Assembly (NCBI RefSeq): GCF_002021565.1
Contig: NZ_MSZX01000001.1
Location: forward strand, 372,027 to 436,026
Length of the DNA: 64,000 nucleotides
Reading direction: 5' to 3'
From: Paenibacillus selenitireducens
GTDB lineage: Bacteria > Bacillota > Bacilli > Paenibacillales > Paenibacillaceae
The translations under genes were made by a program, and so were the position numbers. Each line of letters begins with the position of its first letter. The first letter of the stretch is position 1. The notes beneath the pieces are model-generated. The model worked only from the letters and a program-made list of their open reading frames with translations, was not told the DNA's origin and searched no databases. Positions 31,181 through 39,562 of the stretch are shown here, one piece after another.

Positions 31181-33154
31181 TTATGGGGTTTCTCTAAATT
31201 TGCGAATTAAATCGTAGGTGATGGTTTTGTCAGATATTTCAAGCTGCTTCTTTGCTTGATCCGCTTTGGCCTGACACAAAGAGACATTCTGTTTCTCTCC
31301 GGTTGCGGCATCATAGCATGTTCCATTCTTGAACAACCCATCAGCTGAAGGAATATAATAGACTTTGCCGTCAGTGAACGCACCGCTGCGCAGCACAACG
31401 AGCTTCTCATCCTCCGTAAATAAATTGTTCCCCATCATATAACTCGTATCCGTTGGTATGCCGAGCAGATACAACAGGGAAGGCGTCATGTCCAGTTGTC
31501 CGCCAACGCGATCTATTGTTGCTGCATGTTTGCCATCCGGTAGATGAATCAGCATAGGAACTTGATTCATGATTTGTTCGAATTTCAAATCGTTTATGGG
31601 GGTTCCCAGGAACTGCTCCATCACGGCTTTATCTCGAATCGAATTATCATGATCGCCATAGAACGCAAGGATCGTATTGTCCCATAGACCATCCGCTATC
31701 ATCTGCTCAATCATGGTTCCAAGCGATGCATCCACGTAATGGACGGATTCCAGATAATCTCCGAAAATCGTCCCCTTGAATTCACCCACATCAAGCTTCT
31801 GATAGCTTGCAGGGAGTTGATAAGGATGGTGGCTGGACAGCGTGATCAAAAACGAATAGAACGGCTGTGCCGTCTTCTCCATATATGCTAACGATTGACG
31901 GAAGAAAGACGTATCTCCGAGCGACCAGCCGAGAGGCTCGTCTATGGTGAAATCTTTCTTGCTGTAGAACTTATCATAGCCCATATGATTATACATGATA
32001 TAGCGATTCCAGAAGCTAGCGTCATAGGCGTGGTAGACACCTGTCGCATAACCGTTATCCTTTAAGATCTGTGGCAGCATATCATACGTATGATTGGGAT
32101 AGCGGATAAATACAGAACCGGTAGGCAAGGGGTGCAGCGAAGAATGGGATGAGAAATCGGCATCCGATGTACGTCCCTGACCGGTCTGATGATAAAAGTT
32201 GCTGAAATACATGCTTTCTTGGATCAGCTTGTTCAGATTCGGCGTAATTTCCACACCGTTAATCTTCTGATGTATCATGAAATTCTGAAAGGCTTCCGCC
32301 TGGATGACGATGATGTTTTTCCCTTTATAGGCACCGAACAGATCATTTTTGGTATCCGTTTGTTGATGCTTCGCATCGAACCATTGTTTCACTTCAGCTT
32401 CTTCTTCCGCAGAAAGCATGTTGTTGGAGAACCAGTTCTCTTGTGCGTATCGGTTGATATCATACCCGTGAAACCCAATTAGTCCTGTCACATTATAGAG
32501 CGAGACATTCCACCAGTTCCCGGCGAAAATGCCTTTTGCCCACGTATTTGTTGCTTGCTTAATAGGCATGAACGTGAGAACACAGCCCAACGTGAATATC
32601 ATCGCACTGAGCAGAATGCGAAGGATGGCTTTCCTCCAACGAACACCATGCTGCCGCTCCAGCGGGCGAAGGCGTTGCTTCTGTCGACCTACGCGTATCC
32701 ATACGAGTATCGTAATCGGCATCAGGAGAAGAAGATCCACGAAGAAGAGGATGTCCTTCCAGGTGATTAAGGATGCGATGCTGTCTCCCAAGGAGCTAAC
32801 TTGTCCGGCTTGAAGAAGAACAGGGATCGAAATGAAATCCTGGAAATAGCGATAATAGACTAAATCGGCGTAGAAGACCGTACTTAGCAATAGATTGAGA
32901 AGGAATAAGCTGACCCATCGGCCACGTTTGGGCAAAAGCCACACCCAGAATGAACAGAGCATAATCGAACCTATGCCAATGACATAATCCCATTTGTCCA
33001 TATGTACAAGCGGGACGGCTATAAATCGATCAAATAAATATAATTTATATACAATTAAGACGATAAACAGCATACATTCGGCATAGGGAAGACGTGATAT
33101 CAGATGAAGGGGAATCCTTTTGACTCGAGGAGCCGTAGGAAAAGGTGTATTCAT
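31181..33154 (-). CDS. ltaS: LtaS-type lipoteichoic acid synthase or LTA primase-like sulfatase-fold enzyme
   Basis: The 657-residue protein has five membrane helices in its first 210 residues and a large extracellular sulfatase-fold domain (about 280-600). The catalytic region is visible: E287 in IQAEAFQNF, T329 in TGQGRTSDADF, and later metal ligands in YGDHDNS (near 500). Such enzymes polymerise glycerolphosphate from phosphatidylglycerol onto a glycolipid at the membrane. In Bacillales several paralogues exist and this may be any of them. It is transcribed alone from a good sigma-A-type promoter (TTGAAA-N16-TATAAT); AAAGGAG precedes the ATG. Confidence 0.92.
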   Translation of the reverse strand: MNTPFPTAPRVKRIPLHLISRLPYAECMLFIVLIVYKLYLFDRFIAVPLVHMDKWDYVIGIGSIMLCSFWVWLLPKRGRWVSLFLLNLLLSTVFYADLVYYRYFQDFISIPVLLQAGQVSSLGDSIASLITWKDILFFVDLLLLMPITILVWIRVGRQKQRLRPLERQHGVRWRKAILRILLSAMIFTLGCVLTFMPIKQATNTWAKGIFAGNWWNVSLYNVTGLIGFHGYDINRYAQENWFSNNMLSAEEEAEVKQWFDAKHQQTDTKNDLFGAYKGKNIIVIQAEAFQNFMIHQKINGVEITPNLNKLIQESMYFSNFYHQTGQGRTSDADFSSHSSLHPLPTGSVFIRYPNHTYDMLPQILKDNGYATGVYHAYDASFWNRYIMYNHMGYDKFYSKKDFTIDEPLGWSLGDTSFFRQSLAYMEKTAQPFYSFLITLSSHHPYQLPASYQKLDVGEFKGTIFGDYLESVHYVDASLGTMIEQMIADGLWDNTILAFYGDHDNSIRDKAVMEQFLGTPINDLKFEQIMNQVPMLIHLPDGKHAATIDRVGGQLDMTPSLLYLLGIPTDTSYMMGNNLFTEDEKLVVLRSGAFTDGKVYYIPSADGLFKNGTCYDAATGEKQNVSLCQAKADQAKKQLEISDKTITYDLIRKFRETP

Positions 33155-33218
33155 AACATGAGACAGCTCCTTTCATACAAGTTTATGAATAAAATGTAAA
33201 CCCAATTGCACCTTTATC

Positions 33219-33246
33219 ATTATAAACGTAAACAGGGGCATTTCAA
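33219..33246 (-). promoter_or_regulatory. Sigma-A-type promoter of the LtaS-type gene
   Basis: On the minus strand: TTGAAA (33246-33241), 16 bases, TATAAT (33224-33219). It lies about 65 bases before the start codon. Confidence 0.75.
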
Positions 33247-33279
33247 CCGTTGTAAACATCTGGATTTCATCATTTTATT

Positions 33280-33330
33280 GAAAAAAAACCGCCTTCACGT
33301 GCTTTAAGAACAAGCACATGAAGGCGGTAT
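33280..33330 (-). terminator. Terminator of the RNA methyltransferase gene
   Basis: ACCGCCTTCACGTGCTT/AAGCACATGAAGGCGGT (one mismatch) with an A-run upstream reading as TTTTTTTT on the minus strand. Confidence 0.9.
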
Positions 33331-33341
33331 AGGATGTATCT

Positions 33342-34490
33342 TTATTCAGAACGCGGTTTACGCGGCGGAAGCTGTCCAAGATATTGATAATACTGGCATT
33401 CGATTCGACCATTGAACAGCTTGCGACGTTTGTCTGCTGGACGTCCGAAATAATGTTCGAACTGTTTGTTCGGACAAATCGCAAAGAAGGACCAATTCGG
33501 TAATTTGCGAGACACAAAGCCGAGCTGTCGCATGACTTTCTCGGCATCATCACGTTCGCCGAGCCGCTCCCCGTAAGGAGGGTTGGTAATAATGCAGCCA
33601 TAATCACCTTGCGGATCTATTTTGGCAACTGGCAAGGTACGGAATTCGATTTCTTTGCCTAATCCAGCCGCTTTCGCTGATCCGTAAGCAATATCAATGG
33701 CTTCACGATCGTTATCCGAGCCCATGATCTGGAGTGGGACATCATCGCGCAATAAATCGAAGGCTTCCTCTCTAGCTTCCTGCCAGAGATCCTCCGAAAT
33801 GACAGGCCAACCCTCGGAGTTGAACGTGCGGCGTAACCCTGGTGCAATGTTCCAACCGATCATTGCGGCTTCGATTGGAATGGTCCCCGAACCGCAGAAT
33901 GGATCGTAGAGCGGGCGTTCAACATTCCAACGGCTTAAGAGCACCAGTGCGGCAGCCATCGTCTCTTTGAGCGGCGCTTCTGTCGCAACTTTGCGATATC
34001 CGCGTTTGTGCAGGCCTGGTCCCGTTGTATCTAAGGTAAGAAGCGCGATATCATTTAGCAAGATCACTTCAATGACATAACGAGGTCCGTCTTCATGAAA
34101 CCATTCGGTACCGTATTCCATTTTCATTTTCTCAACGACGGCCTTCTTCACGATGCCCTGGCAAGCTGGTACGCTGCTTAATTGCGATTTATGGGAACGT
34201 CCCTCAACCGGGAACTCACCGTCTTCCGGAATCCATTCTGGCCAATCTAATGCTTTTGTTCCTTCGAATAATTCATCAAAGGTTGTCGCTTTGAATTCAC
34301 CCATCTTGATCAGCACGCGATCGCTTGTCCGAAGCCAAAGATTGGTGCGGCATATATCGATAAGGTCGCCCTGGAAGAGGACACGTCCGTTCTCCACCTT
34401 TACATCATCATAGCCTAAATCTTTTAATTCCCTTGCAACGACCGCTTCAAGACCCATCGGTGCCGTTGCGATTAACTGGTACTGACGCAT
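33342..34490 (-). CDS. Class I SAM-dependent rRNA methyltransferase, YpsC/RlmL type
   Basis: The 382-residue protein has an N-terminal THUMP region (about 5-155) for RNA binding and a SAM-methyltransferase domain (about 165-375). DPFCGSGTIPIEAAMI near 194-209 is the SAM motif and ITNPPYGERLG near 303 the NPPY motif of base N-methylation. YpsC of B. subtilis and the N-half of E. coli RlmL, which makes m2G2445 in 23S rRNA, share this plan. The ATG at 34490 has no strong ribosome site nearby, so the start is approximate. Divergent from the O-methyltransferase gene. Confidence 0.93.
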   Translation of the reverse strand: MRQYQLIATAPMGLEAVVARELKDLGYDDVKVENGRVLFQGDLIDICRTNLWLRTSDRVLIKMGEFKATTFDELFEGTKALDWPEWIPEDGEFPVEGRSHKSQLSSVPACQGIVKKAVVEKMKMEYGTEWFHEDGPRYVIEVILLNDIALLTLDTTGPGLHKRGYRKVATEAPLKETMAAALVLLSRWNVERPLYDPFCGSGTIPIEAAMIGWNIAPGLRRTFNSEGWPVISEDLWQEAREEAFDLLRDDVPLQIMGSDNDREAIDIAYGSAKAAGLGKEIEFRTLPVAKIDPQGDYGCIITNPPYGERLGERDDAEKVMRQLGFVSRKLPNWSFFAICPNKQFEHYFGRPADKRRKLFNGRIECQYYQYLGQLPPRKPRSE

Positions 34491-34594
34491 TGTTCATTCA
34501 CACCCTATAGCATTTTCTGATACAATTCAGTATAGGCTAAAATAACCATCGTTACAAACGAGAAATCGGGTTGGGATACATAGGAGGTATGGAA

Positions 34595-35227
34595 TTGATT
34601 CAATCAGATGAACAATATATGGATGCACTTTATCGCGAAGATCCGATGCTTGAGCAAGTGATGGCAGGAATACGAGAAGCGGGGATGCCTGAAATTTCAA
34701 TTGCGCCGGGATATGGAAGGCTGCTGACGATCCTCGTTAAGACCAGCCGGGCGAAGCGGATTCTAGAAATAGGGGCATTAGGCGGATACAGCGGCATATG
34801 CTTAGCGCGTGGACTTGATTCGGATGGAGAGCTGGTTTCCCTCGAGCTGAAGGAAGAATTTGCAGCCATAGCGGAACGCCATGTTCAAGTTGCAGGTTAC
34901 GGCGAACAAGTTACGTATCGTATTGGGGATGCCATGGATAGCTTGAAGCAGTTGGAAGAAGAAGGGCAGAAATTTGATTTCTTCTTTATAGATGCGGATA
35001 AAGGTAATTATCTCAATTACTTAGAATATGCCATCACCTTATCGAATCCAGGAGCATTAATCGTAGGAGACAATACCTTGCTGCGAGGCAGAACGACAGA
35101 CCCGAGTAAGAACGGCCCTTCTGTTCAGGCGGTGCGCTTATTTAATGAGAAAATTGCACAAGATCCAAGGCTTATGAGCACGATGCTTCCGGCATATGAC
35201 GGTCTGGCGATCGCTATGGTTAAGTAA
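34595..35227 (+). CDS. O-methyltransferase of the caffeoyl-CoA/COMT-like type
   Basis: The 210-residue enzyme shows a class I SAM fold: ILEIGALGGYSGICLA near 57-72, VSLELKEEFAAIAERH near 85, DFFFIDADKGNYLNYLEYA near 136 with the metal-site aspartates, and VGDNTLLRGR near 160. Members methylate catechols or, in a related line, tRNA hydroxyuridine. AGGAGG at 34582-34587 is seven bases before the TTG at 34595; the ATG at 34589 is only one base away, so TTG is preferred. The map gene follows 72 bases later, perhaps from its own promoter. Substrate unknown. Confidence 0.9.
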   Translation: MIQSDEQYMDALYREDPMLEQVMAGIREAGMPEISIAPGYGRLLTILVKTSRAKRILEIGALGGYSGICLARGLDSDGELVSLELKEEFAAIAERHVQVAGYGEQVTYRIGDAMDSLKQLEEEGQKFDFFFIDADKGNYLNYLEYAITLSNPGALIVGDNTLLRGRTTDPSKNGPSVQAVRLFNEKIAQDPRLMSTMLPAYDGLAIAMVK

Positions 35228-35299
35228 GCGTGGGCTGCAGGTTCATTTGCTAAACGAACGCTTTTTCAATACACTATATAGAGACAGGAGGCGCGTGAG

Positions 35300-36046
35300 A
35301 TGATTACAATTAAGACAAAAGAACAAATTGCGAAGATGCAGGCGGCAGGAGAAATCTTGGCAGCATGTCATCGCGAGATCGCCAAAATGATTCGCCCAGG
35401 CATTACATCGCAAGAAATTGATCAATTTGCAGAAAAATTTATCCGAGACCATGGGGCTACGCCTGAGCAGAAGGGATATAACGGTTATCCTTATGCGACA
35501 TGTGCTTCGGTGAATGATGTGATCTGTCATGGATTTCCTAAACCCGAGCCGTTGAAAGACGGAGATATCGTGACCATAGATATGGTTGTTAATTTGGACG
35601 GATGGCTGGCGGATTCCGCATGGTCTTATGGCGTGGGAACGGTTTCGGAGGAAGCGGACAAGCTTATGCGTGTAACCAAAGAATCCCTCTATAAAGGCAT
35701 TGAGCAATCCGTGATTGGCAATCGCTTAGGGGATATTGCCAACGCCATTCAGACTCATGCAGAAGCAGCGAATTTAGCAGTTGTTCGTGAATTTATCGGG
35801 CACGGCATAGGTCAGATCATGCATGAAGAGCCACAAGTTCTTCACTATGGACCAGCCGGTCGCGGTACGCGGTTAAAAGAAGGTATGGTGTTCACGATCG
35901 AGCCAATGTTGAACATCGGAGACTGGAGAAGCAAGCTGGATTCGGATGGTTGGACAGCGCGCACGAGAGACGGCAGCTTATCTGCTCAGTACGAGCATAC
36001 GATTGCGATTACCGCAGATGGCCCTATTATCTTAACCAAACAATAA
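35300..36046 (+). CDS. map: Methionine aminopeptidase type I
   Basis: The 248-residue enzyme removes the N-terminal Met from nascent proteins. The metal ligands are visible: D in TIDMVVN near 95, D in LADSAWSY near 107, H in IGHGIGQIMHEEPQV near 171, E in TIEPMLN near 204 and E in QYEHTIAI near 236. No N-terminal SH3 or zinc-ribbon extension, so it is the short bacterial class. GAGGCGC precedes the ATG with a partial Shine-Dalgarno. Spore formers often carry two map genes; this one is not in a ribosomal-protein operon, so it may be the secondary copy. A terminator closes it. Confidence 0.96.
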   Translation: MITIKTKEQIAKMQAAGEILAACHREIAKMIRPGITSQEIDQFAEKFIRDHGATPEQKGYNGYPYATCASVNDVICHGFPKPEPLKDGDIVTIDMVVNLDGWLADSAWSYGVGTVSEEADKLMRVTKESLYKGIEQSVIGNRLGDIANAIQTHAEAANLAVVREFIGHGIGQIMHEEPQVLHYGPAGRGTRLKEGMVFTIEPMLNIGDWRSKLDSDGWTARTRDGSLSAQYEHTIAITADGPIILTKQ

Positions 36047-36059
36047 TATCTTGAAATCG

Positions 36060-36112
36060 AAAGGCTATCCTGAACGTCAATCTTGTTGACTGACGAGGGA
36101 TAGCCTTTTTGT
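36060..36112 (+). terminator. Terminator of map
   Basis: AAAGGCTATCC/GGATAGCCTTT outer stem with an inner CGTCA/TGACG pair, then TTG after a T5 run. Confidence 0.9.
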
Positions 36113-36135
36113 TCATGGATATACTTCGATTTGGT

Positions 36136-37356
36136 TCATGTTGTCGATGAAGTCTTCGAACCTCGCGATTTGCGATAAAGCGTGGTCCACACCCATAACA
36201 CATTAAAGAGGAGCAGGATGCCCGAGACGATAAAGATCCCTTGGATGCCGATATTGCCGGATAGTGCACCAGCCACAATGGGTCCTAGCATATTCCCTAG
36301 CGCGAGCGTACTGCTATTGAAGCTGTATGCCCGACTCTCCATCCCGTCCGGTGTGAACTTCCGGATCAGCGAGTTGACGGAAGGCAAAAGTCCGCCCATG
36401 AACATGCCGAGTAAAAAGCGGAAGACGATCAATTGCCATACGGTGCTGACAAATGCTTGCGGAATCAGCATAACAGCTGCCCCTAATAAGCAGACGAGCA
36501 GGATGCCGTTGGAGCCGATCCGGTCGCTAAGCTTCCCAAGCAGCGGTGAGGCAACCATATTCGAGATCCCCGTAATGGAGCTGACAAACCCTGCCCAGAA
36601 GGCGAGATTGACGGTCGAACCGTGTAGTTCCTGAACATATAAAGGCATAAGCGGCATGGGCCCCATCATCGCAAATTGCAGTAAGAAGGTAACTGTGAAT
36701 AGCGCCATGAGGGGTTTGAATTTGCTTAATTGGATAAAACCAGCGATGACGGAAATATCCGGTTTCTTATTCGCTTCTTCCCGATTAAAGTTTTCTTTAA
36801 TCAAGAATGTTGCGAAGAGCGAGGCGAGAAAGAGCAGTGCCCCGGTTATGTAAAAGATGGGACGATACCCGACACTGTCGGCAAGAAGTCCGCCAATAAA
36901 GGGACCTAGGATGGTTCCTGCTACTTGTCCCGATTGCAGTGTCCCCATAGCGAATCCTATGCTCTTCTTCGGTGTCGCCGAAGCTGCTAGCGATATGGCT
37001 GCGGGATTGAACCCTGAAATCGTACCGTTCAGCAAGCGAAGAAGCAAGAGCTGGAGCGGGGTTTGAGCAAAGCCCATGAGGACCATCACGATGGCCATCC
37101 CGAAGCCGGATCTGAGAAGCATCATTTTCCGTCCGTATTTGTCGGCGAATTTACCCCAAATCGGTTGGAAGATAAATGAGGTTAAGAAGTTGGCTGCAAA
37201 AATAAGTCCAGCCCATACACCAATCTTGTGTGTATCTGTGAGTCCTAAATCTTGTTTGAGATATAACGACAAAAAGGGAATAATCATAGTCATGCCGGCG
37301 TTCACGAAGAATTGCCCGATCCATAGCACAACGATGTTTATTTTCCACTGCTGCAT
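36136..37356 (-). CDS. MFS drug-efflux-type transporter
   Basis: The 406-residue 12-helix protein carries the DHA1 signature GKFADKYGRKMMLL near 65-78 (loop 2-3), LLRLLNGTISGFNPAAIS near 105 and GTILGPFIGGLLAD near 143 (motif C of proton antiporters). The second half repeats GKLSDRIGSNGILL near 270. It is most like YttB/Bmr-class multidrug pumps. AAAGGAG lies about 11 bases before the ATG at 37356; the upstream ATG at 37386 is before that site. An extended -10 (TGCTATAAT, about 37391-37399 on this strand) is visible. It is divergent from the heme operon and shares its intergenic region. Confidence 0.9.
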   Translation of the reverse strand: MQQWKINIVVLWIGQFFVNAGMTMIIPFLSLYLKQDLGLTDTHKIGVWAGLIFAANFLTSFIFQPIWGKFADKYGRKMMLLRSGFGMAIVMVLMGFAQTPLQLLLLRLLNGTISGFNPAAISLAASATPKKSIGFAMGTLQSGQVAGTILGPFIGGLLADSVGYRPIFYITGALLFLASLFATFLIKENFNREEANKKPDISVIAGFIQLSKFKPLMALFTVTFLLQFAMMGPMPLMPLYVQELHGSTVNLAFWAGFVSSITGISNMVASPLLGKLSDRIGSNGILLVCLLGAAVMLIPQAFVSTVWQLIVFRFLLGMFMGGLLPSVNSLIRKFTPDGMESRAYSFNSSTLALGNMLGPIVAGALSGNIGIQGIFIVSGILLLFNVLWVWTTLYRKSRGSKTSSTT

Positions 37357-37431
37357 TGCACCTGACACTCCTTTCATGCTGTACATGTAAATTATAGCAC
37401 ACGGGGTATTTCGAATTCGGGTATGTAACTT

Positions 37432-37497
37432 TTGTCATTGAATTGTCATTGAAAGGGAACACCACAGGTTGAGACCCCTTATGAAAAAGGGCATAAT
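37432..37497 (+). promoter_or_regulatory. hemEHY promoter with upstream tandem 11-bp repeats
   Basis: TTGAGA (37469-37474), 17 bases, CATAAT (37492-37497) is a fair sigma-A promoter, starting near 37504, about 30 bases before hemE. Upstream, TTGTCATTGAA is repeated exactly twice in tandem (37432-37442 and 37443-37453), one helical turn apart. Within the spacer CCCTT/AAGGG can form a small hairpin. Confidence 0.6.
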
Positions 37498-37534
37498 AAA
37501 AGTATTGAATTTTCGATAGAATGGAGCATCATGG

Positions 37535-38590
37535 ATGATAAAGAATGATCGGTTTTTACGGGCAAGTCGCAAGCAAGAGGTAGATCAATTGCCCGTGTGG
37601 TACATGCGTCAAGCAGGACGTTATGATCCGGAGTACCGTAAAATTAAAGAAAACTATAGCCTGCTCGAAATCTGCAAACAGCCTGAGTTGGCTGCAGAAG
37701 TCACATTGATGCCTGTTCGGAAGTTGGGCGTAGATGCTGCCATTCTATATTCGGACATTATGAATCCCGTCGCTTCTATTGGTATTGATTTTGATATTGT
37801 AGCCAATGTCGGTCCTGTCATACATAACCCGATTCGTTCATCGGAAGATGTAGCGAAATTGCGTCCCATCGATGTCGAAGGGGACTTGTCGCATGTCTTG
37901 GAGACGATTCGCATTCTTGATCGTGAGCTTGAAGTGCCGCTGATTACCTTTGCCGGTGCACCGTTTACGATTGCTAGCTATTTAATTGAAGGCCGTCCTT
38001 CTAGGAACTATCGTCTAACCAAACAAATGATGTACAGCGCTCCGGACGTATGGTTCGCGTTAATGGACAAGCTGGGCGATATGGTGATAACCTATTTAAA
38101 GGCTCATGTCGCGAACGGAGCGAAAGCGTTTCAAGTGTTTGACAGCTGGGTCGGGGCACTGGCTCCGCAAGATTTCAAGAAATATGTGCTGCCGACGATT
38201 CAACGTATTTTTGCTGAATTACAATCAGTAGATGTTCCTAAAATCTATTTCCCAGGCGTAAGCTCGGGTGAATTGTTACCTACTTTGCAGCATTTGCAAG
38301 CCGATGTGATCGGTCTGGATTGGCGCGTCTCCATTACAGAAGGAAGACGTCGTATTGGCGATAAATTTGCGGTTCAAGGAAACTTGGATCCATTCCTGCT
38401 GACGGCCCCATTGCCTTTACTTGAAGAGCGTGCAAGACAATTGATTGATGAGGGGATTGAACAACCCGGCTATATCTTTAACTTGGGCCATGGATTATTC
38501 CCAGAGGCATCCCTGGATACTTTGAAGCATTTAACGGACTATATTCATATGTACTCGCGGGATGCAATTCAAGCGAGAAGAACGCGGTAG
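37535..38590 (+). CDS. hemE: Uroporphyrinogen decarboxylase
   Basis: The 351-residue enzyme decarboxylates uroporphyrinogen III to coproporphyrinogen III, an early step of heme synthesis. Seen are PVWYMRQAGRYDPEYR near 21-36 (substrate-binding arginines), ILYSDIM with the key Asp near 73, FAGAPFTIASYLIEG near 132 and FNLGHGLFPE near 318 with the conserved His. GGAG lies eight bases before the ATG. It heads a hemE-hemH-hemY operon with short gaps, as in B. subtilis. The downstream steps to heme in these bacteria pass through coproporphyrin; the last enzyme, ChdC, is not in the window. Confidence 0.97.
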   Translation: MIKNDRFLRASRKQEVDQLPVWYMRQAGRYDPEYRKIKENYSLLEICKQPELAAEVTLMPVRKLGVDAAILYSDIMNPVASIGIDFDIVANVGPVIHNPIRSSEDVAKLRPIDVEGDLSHVLETIRILDRELEVPLITFAGAPFTIASYLIEGRPSRNYRLTKQMMYSAPDVWFALMDKLGDMVITYLKAHVANGAKAFQVFDSWVGALAPQDFKKYVLPTIQRIFAELQSVDVPKIYFPGVSSGELLPTLQHLQADVIGLDWRVSITEGRRRIGDKFAVQGNLDPFLLTAPLPLLEERARQLIDEGIEQPGYIFNLGHGLFPEASLDTLKHLTDYIHMYSRDAIQARRTR

Positions 38591-38608
38591 AAAAGAGGAA
38601 TATTGAAC

Positions 38609-39556
38609 ATGTCGAAGTCAAAAATCGGCGTATTGGTGATGTCTTATGGTACGCCTGAAAGTTTAGATCAAGTGGAAGCTTATTATACACATATTCGGCG
38701 GGGACACCCGCCAACAGCGGAACAGCTTGAGGAGTTGACGTCCCGCTATGAACAAATCGTAGGGGGATTCTTCCCGCTGCGCGAGAATACGAACCGTCAA
38801 GTAGCAGCGCTGGAAGAGACATTAAACCGTCAATATGGCCATGACGAACTTGAGTTTGTCTGTTATCAAGGGTTGAAGCATGCCCACCCTTTAATTGAAG
38901 AAGGCGTTGAGCAGATGGCGAAGGATGGAATATCACAAGCGATTGGCGTCGTACTTGCCCCACATTATTCAGTGATGAGCGTCGGCGGTTACATACAACG
39001 GGCGCAAGCGAAGGCAGATGAGCTTGACTTGTCGATGTCTTTTGTGAAGGATTATCACGTACATCCGAAGTTGATTGAAGCCCTTGTGAACCGAGTTCAG
39101 GACGCATTGTCGAAATTTGGACCGATTGAAACGGTACGAGACCAAGTCCGTGTCCTTTTCAGTGCGCATAGTTTGCCAGCTCGAATATTAGAATTAAACG
39201 ATCCCTATCCAGACCAATTGCTCGAAACATCCCGTGCAATCGCTGACCGTGTAGGCTTAAGCCAGTGGCAATTTTCATGGCAGAGCGCAGGACAGACATC
39301 GGTTCCTTGGTTAGGTCCGGATATTTTGGATACATTACGTACAGTAGTGGCTGAAGAACAAGTGAAGCAGGTGCTTGTCGCACCCGTTGGCTTTGTATCC
39401 GATCATTTGGAAGTACTCTATGATTTGGATATTGAAGCGCAAGCGTTAGCACGTGAGTTAGATATACATTTGGAACGTACAGCATCGCTGAATACCGATC
39501 CGCTCTATATCGATACCCTTGCGGATGTGGTAAATCAACAACTTGAAAGGAAGTGA
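38609..39556 (+). CDS. hemH: Coproporphyrin III ferrochelatase
   Basis: The 315-residue enzyme inserts iron into coproporphyrin III (older name ferrochelatase; CpfC). The region LVMSYGTPESLDQVEAYYTHIRRG near 8-31 (in parts) is typical of the Bacillales type, with HYSVMSVGGYIQRA near 126, SAHSLPARILE near 187 carrying the metal-binding His, and PVGFVSDHLEVLYDLDIEA near 260 with the Glu. AGAGGA lies nine bases before the ATG at 38609; the TTG at 38603 is too close. It sits 18 bases after hemE and six before hemY. Confidence 0.96.
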   Translation: MSKSKIGVLVMSYGTPESLDQVEAYYTHIRRGHPPTAEQLEELTSRYEQIVGGFFPLRENTNRQVAALEETLNRQYGHDELEFVCYQGLKHAHPLIEEGVEQMAKDGISQAIGVVLAPHYSVMSVGGYIQRAQAKADELDLSMSFVKDYHVHPKLIEALVNRVQDALSKFGPIETVRDQVRVLFSAHSLPARILELNDPYPDQLLETSRAIADRVGLSQWQFSWQSAGQTSVPWLGPDILDTLRTVVAEEQVKQVLVAPVGFVSDHLEVLYDLDIEAQALARELDIHLERTASLNTDPLYIDTLADVVNQQLERK

Positions 39557-39562
39557 CCACCC

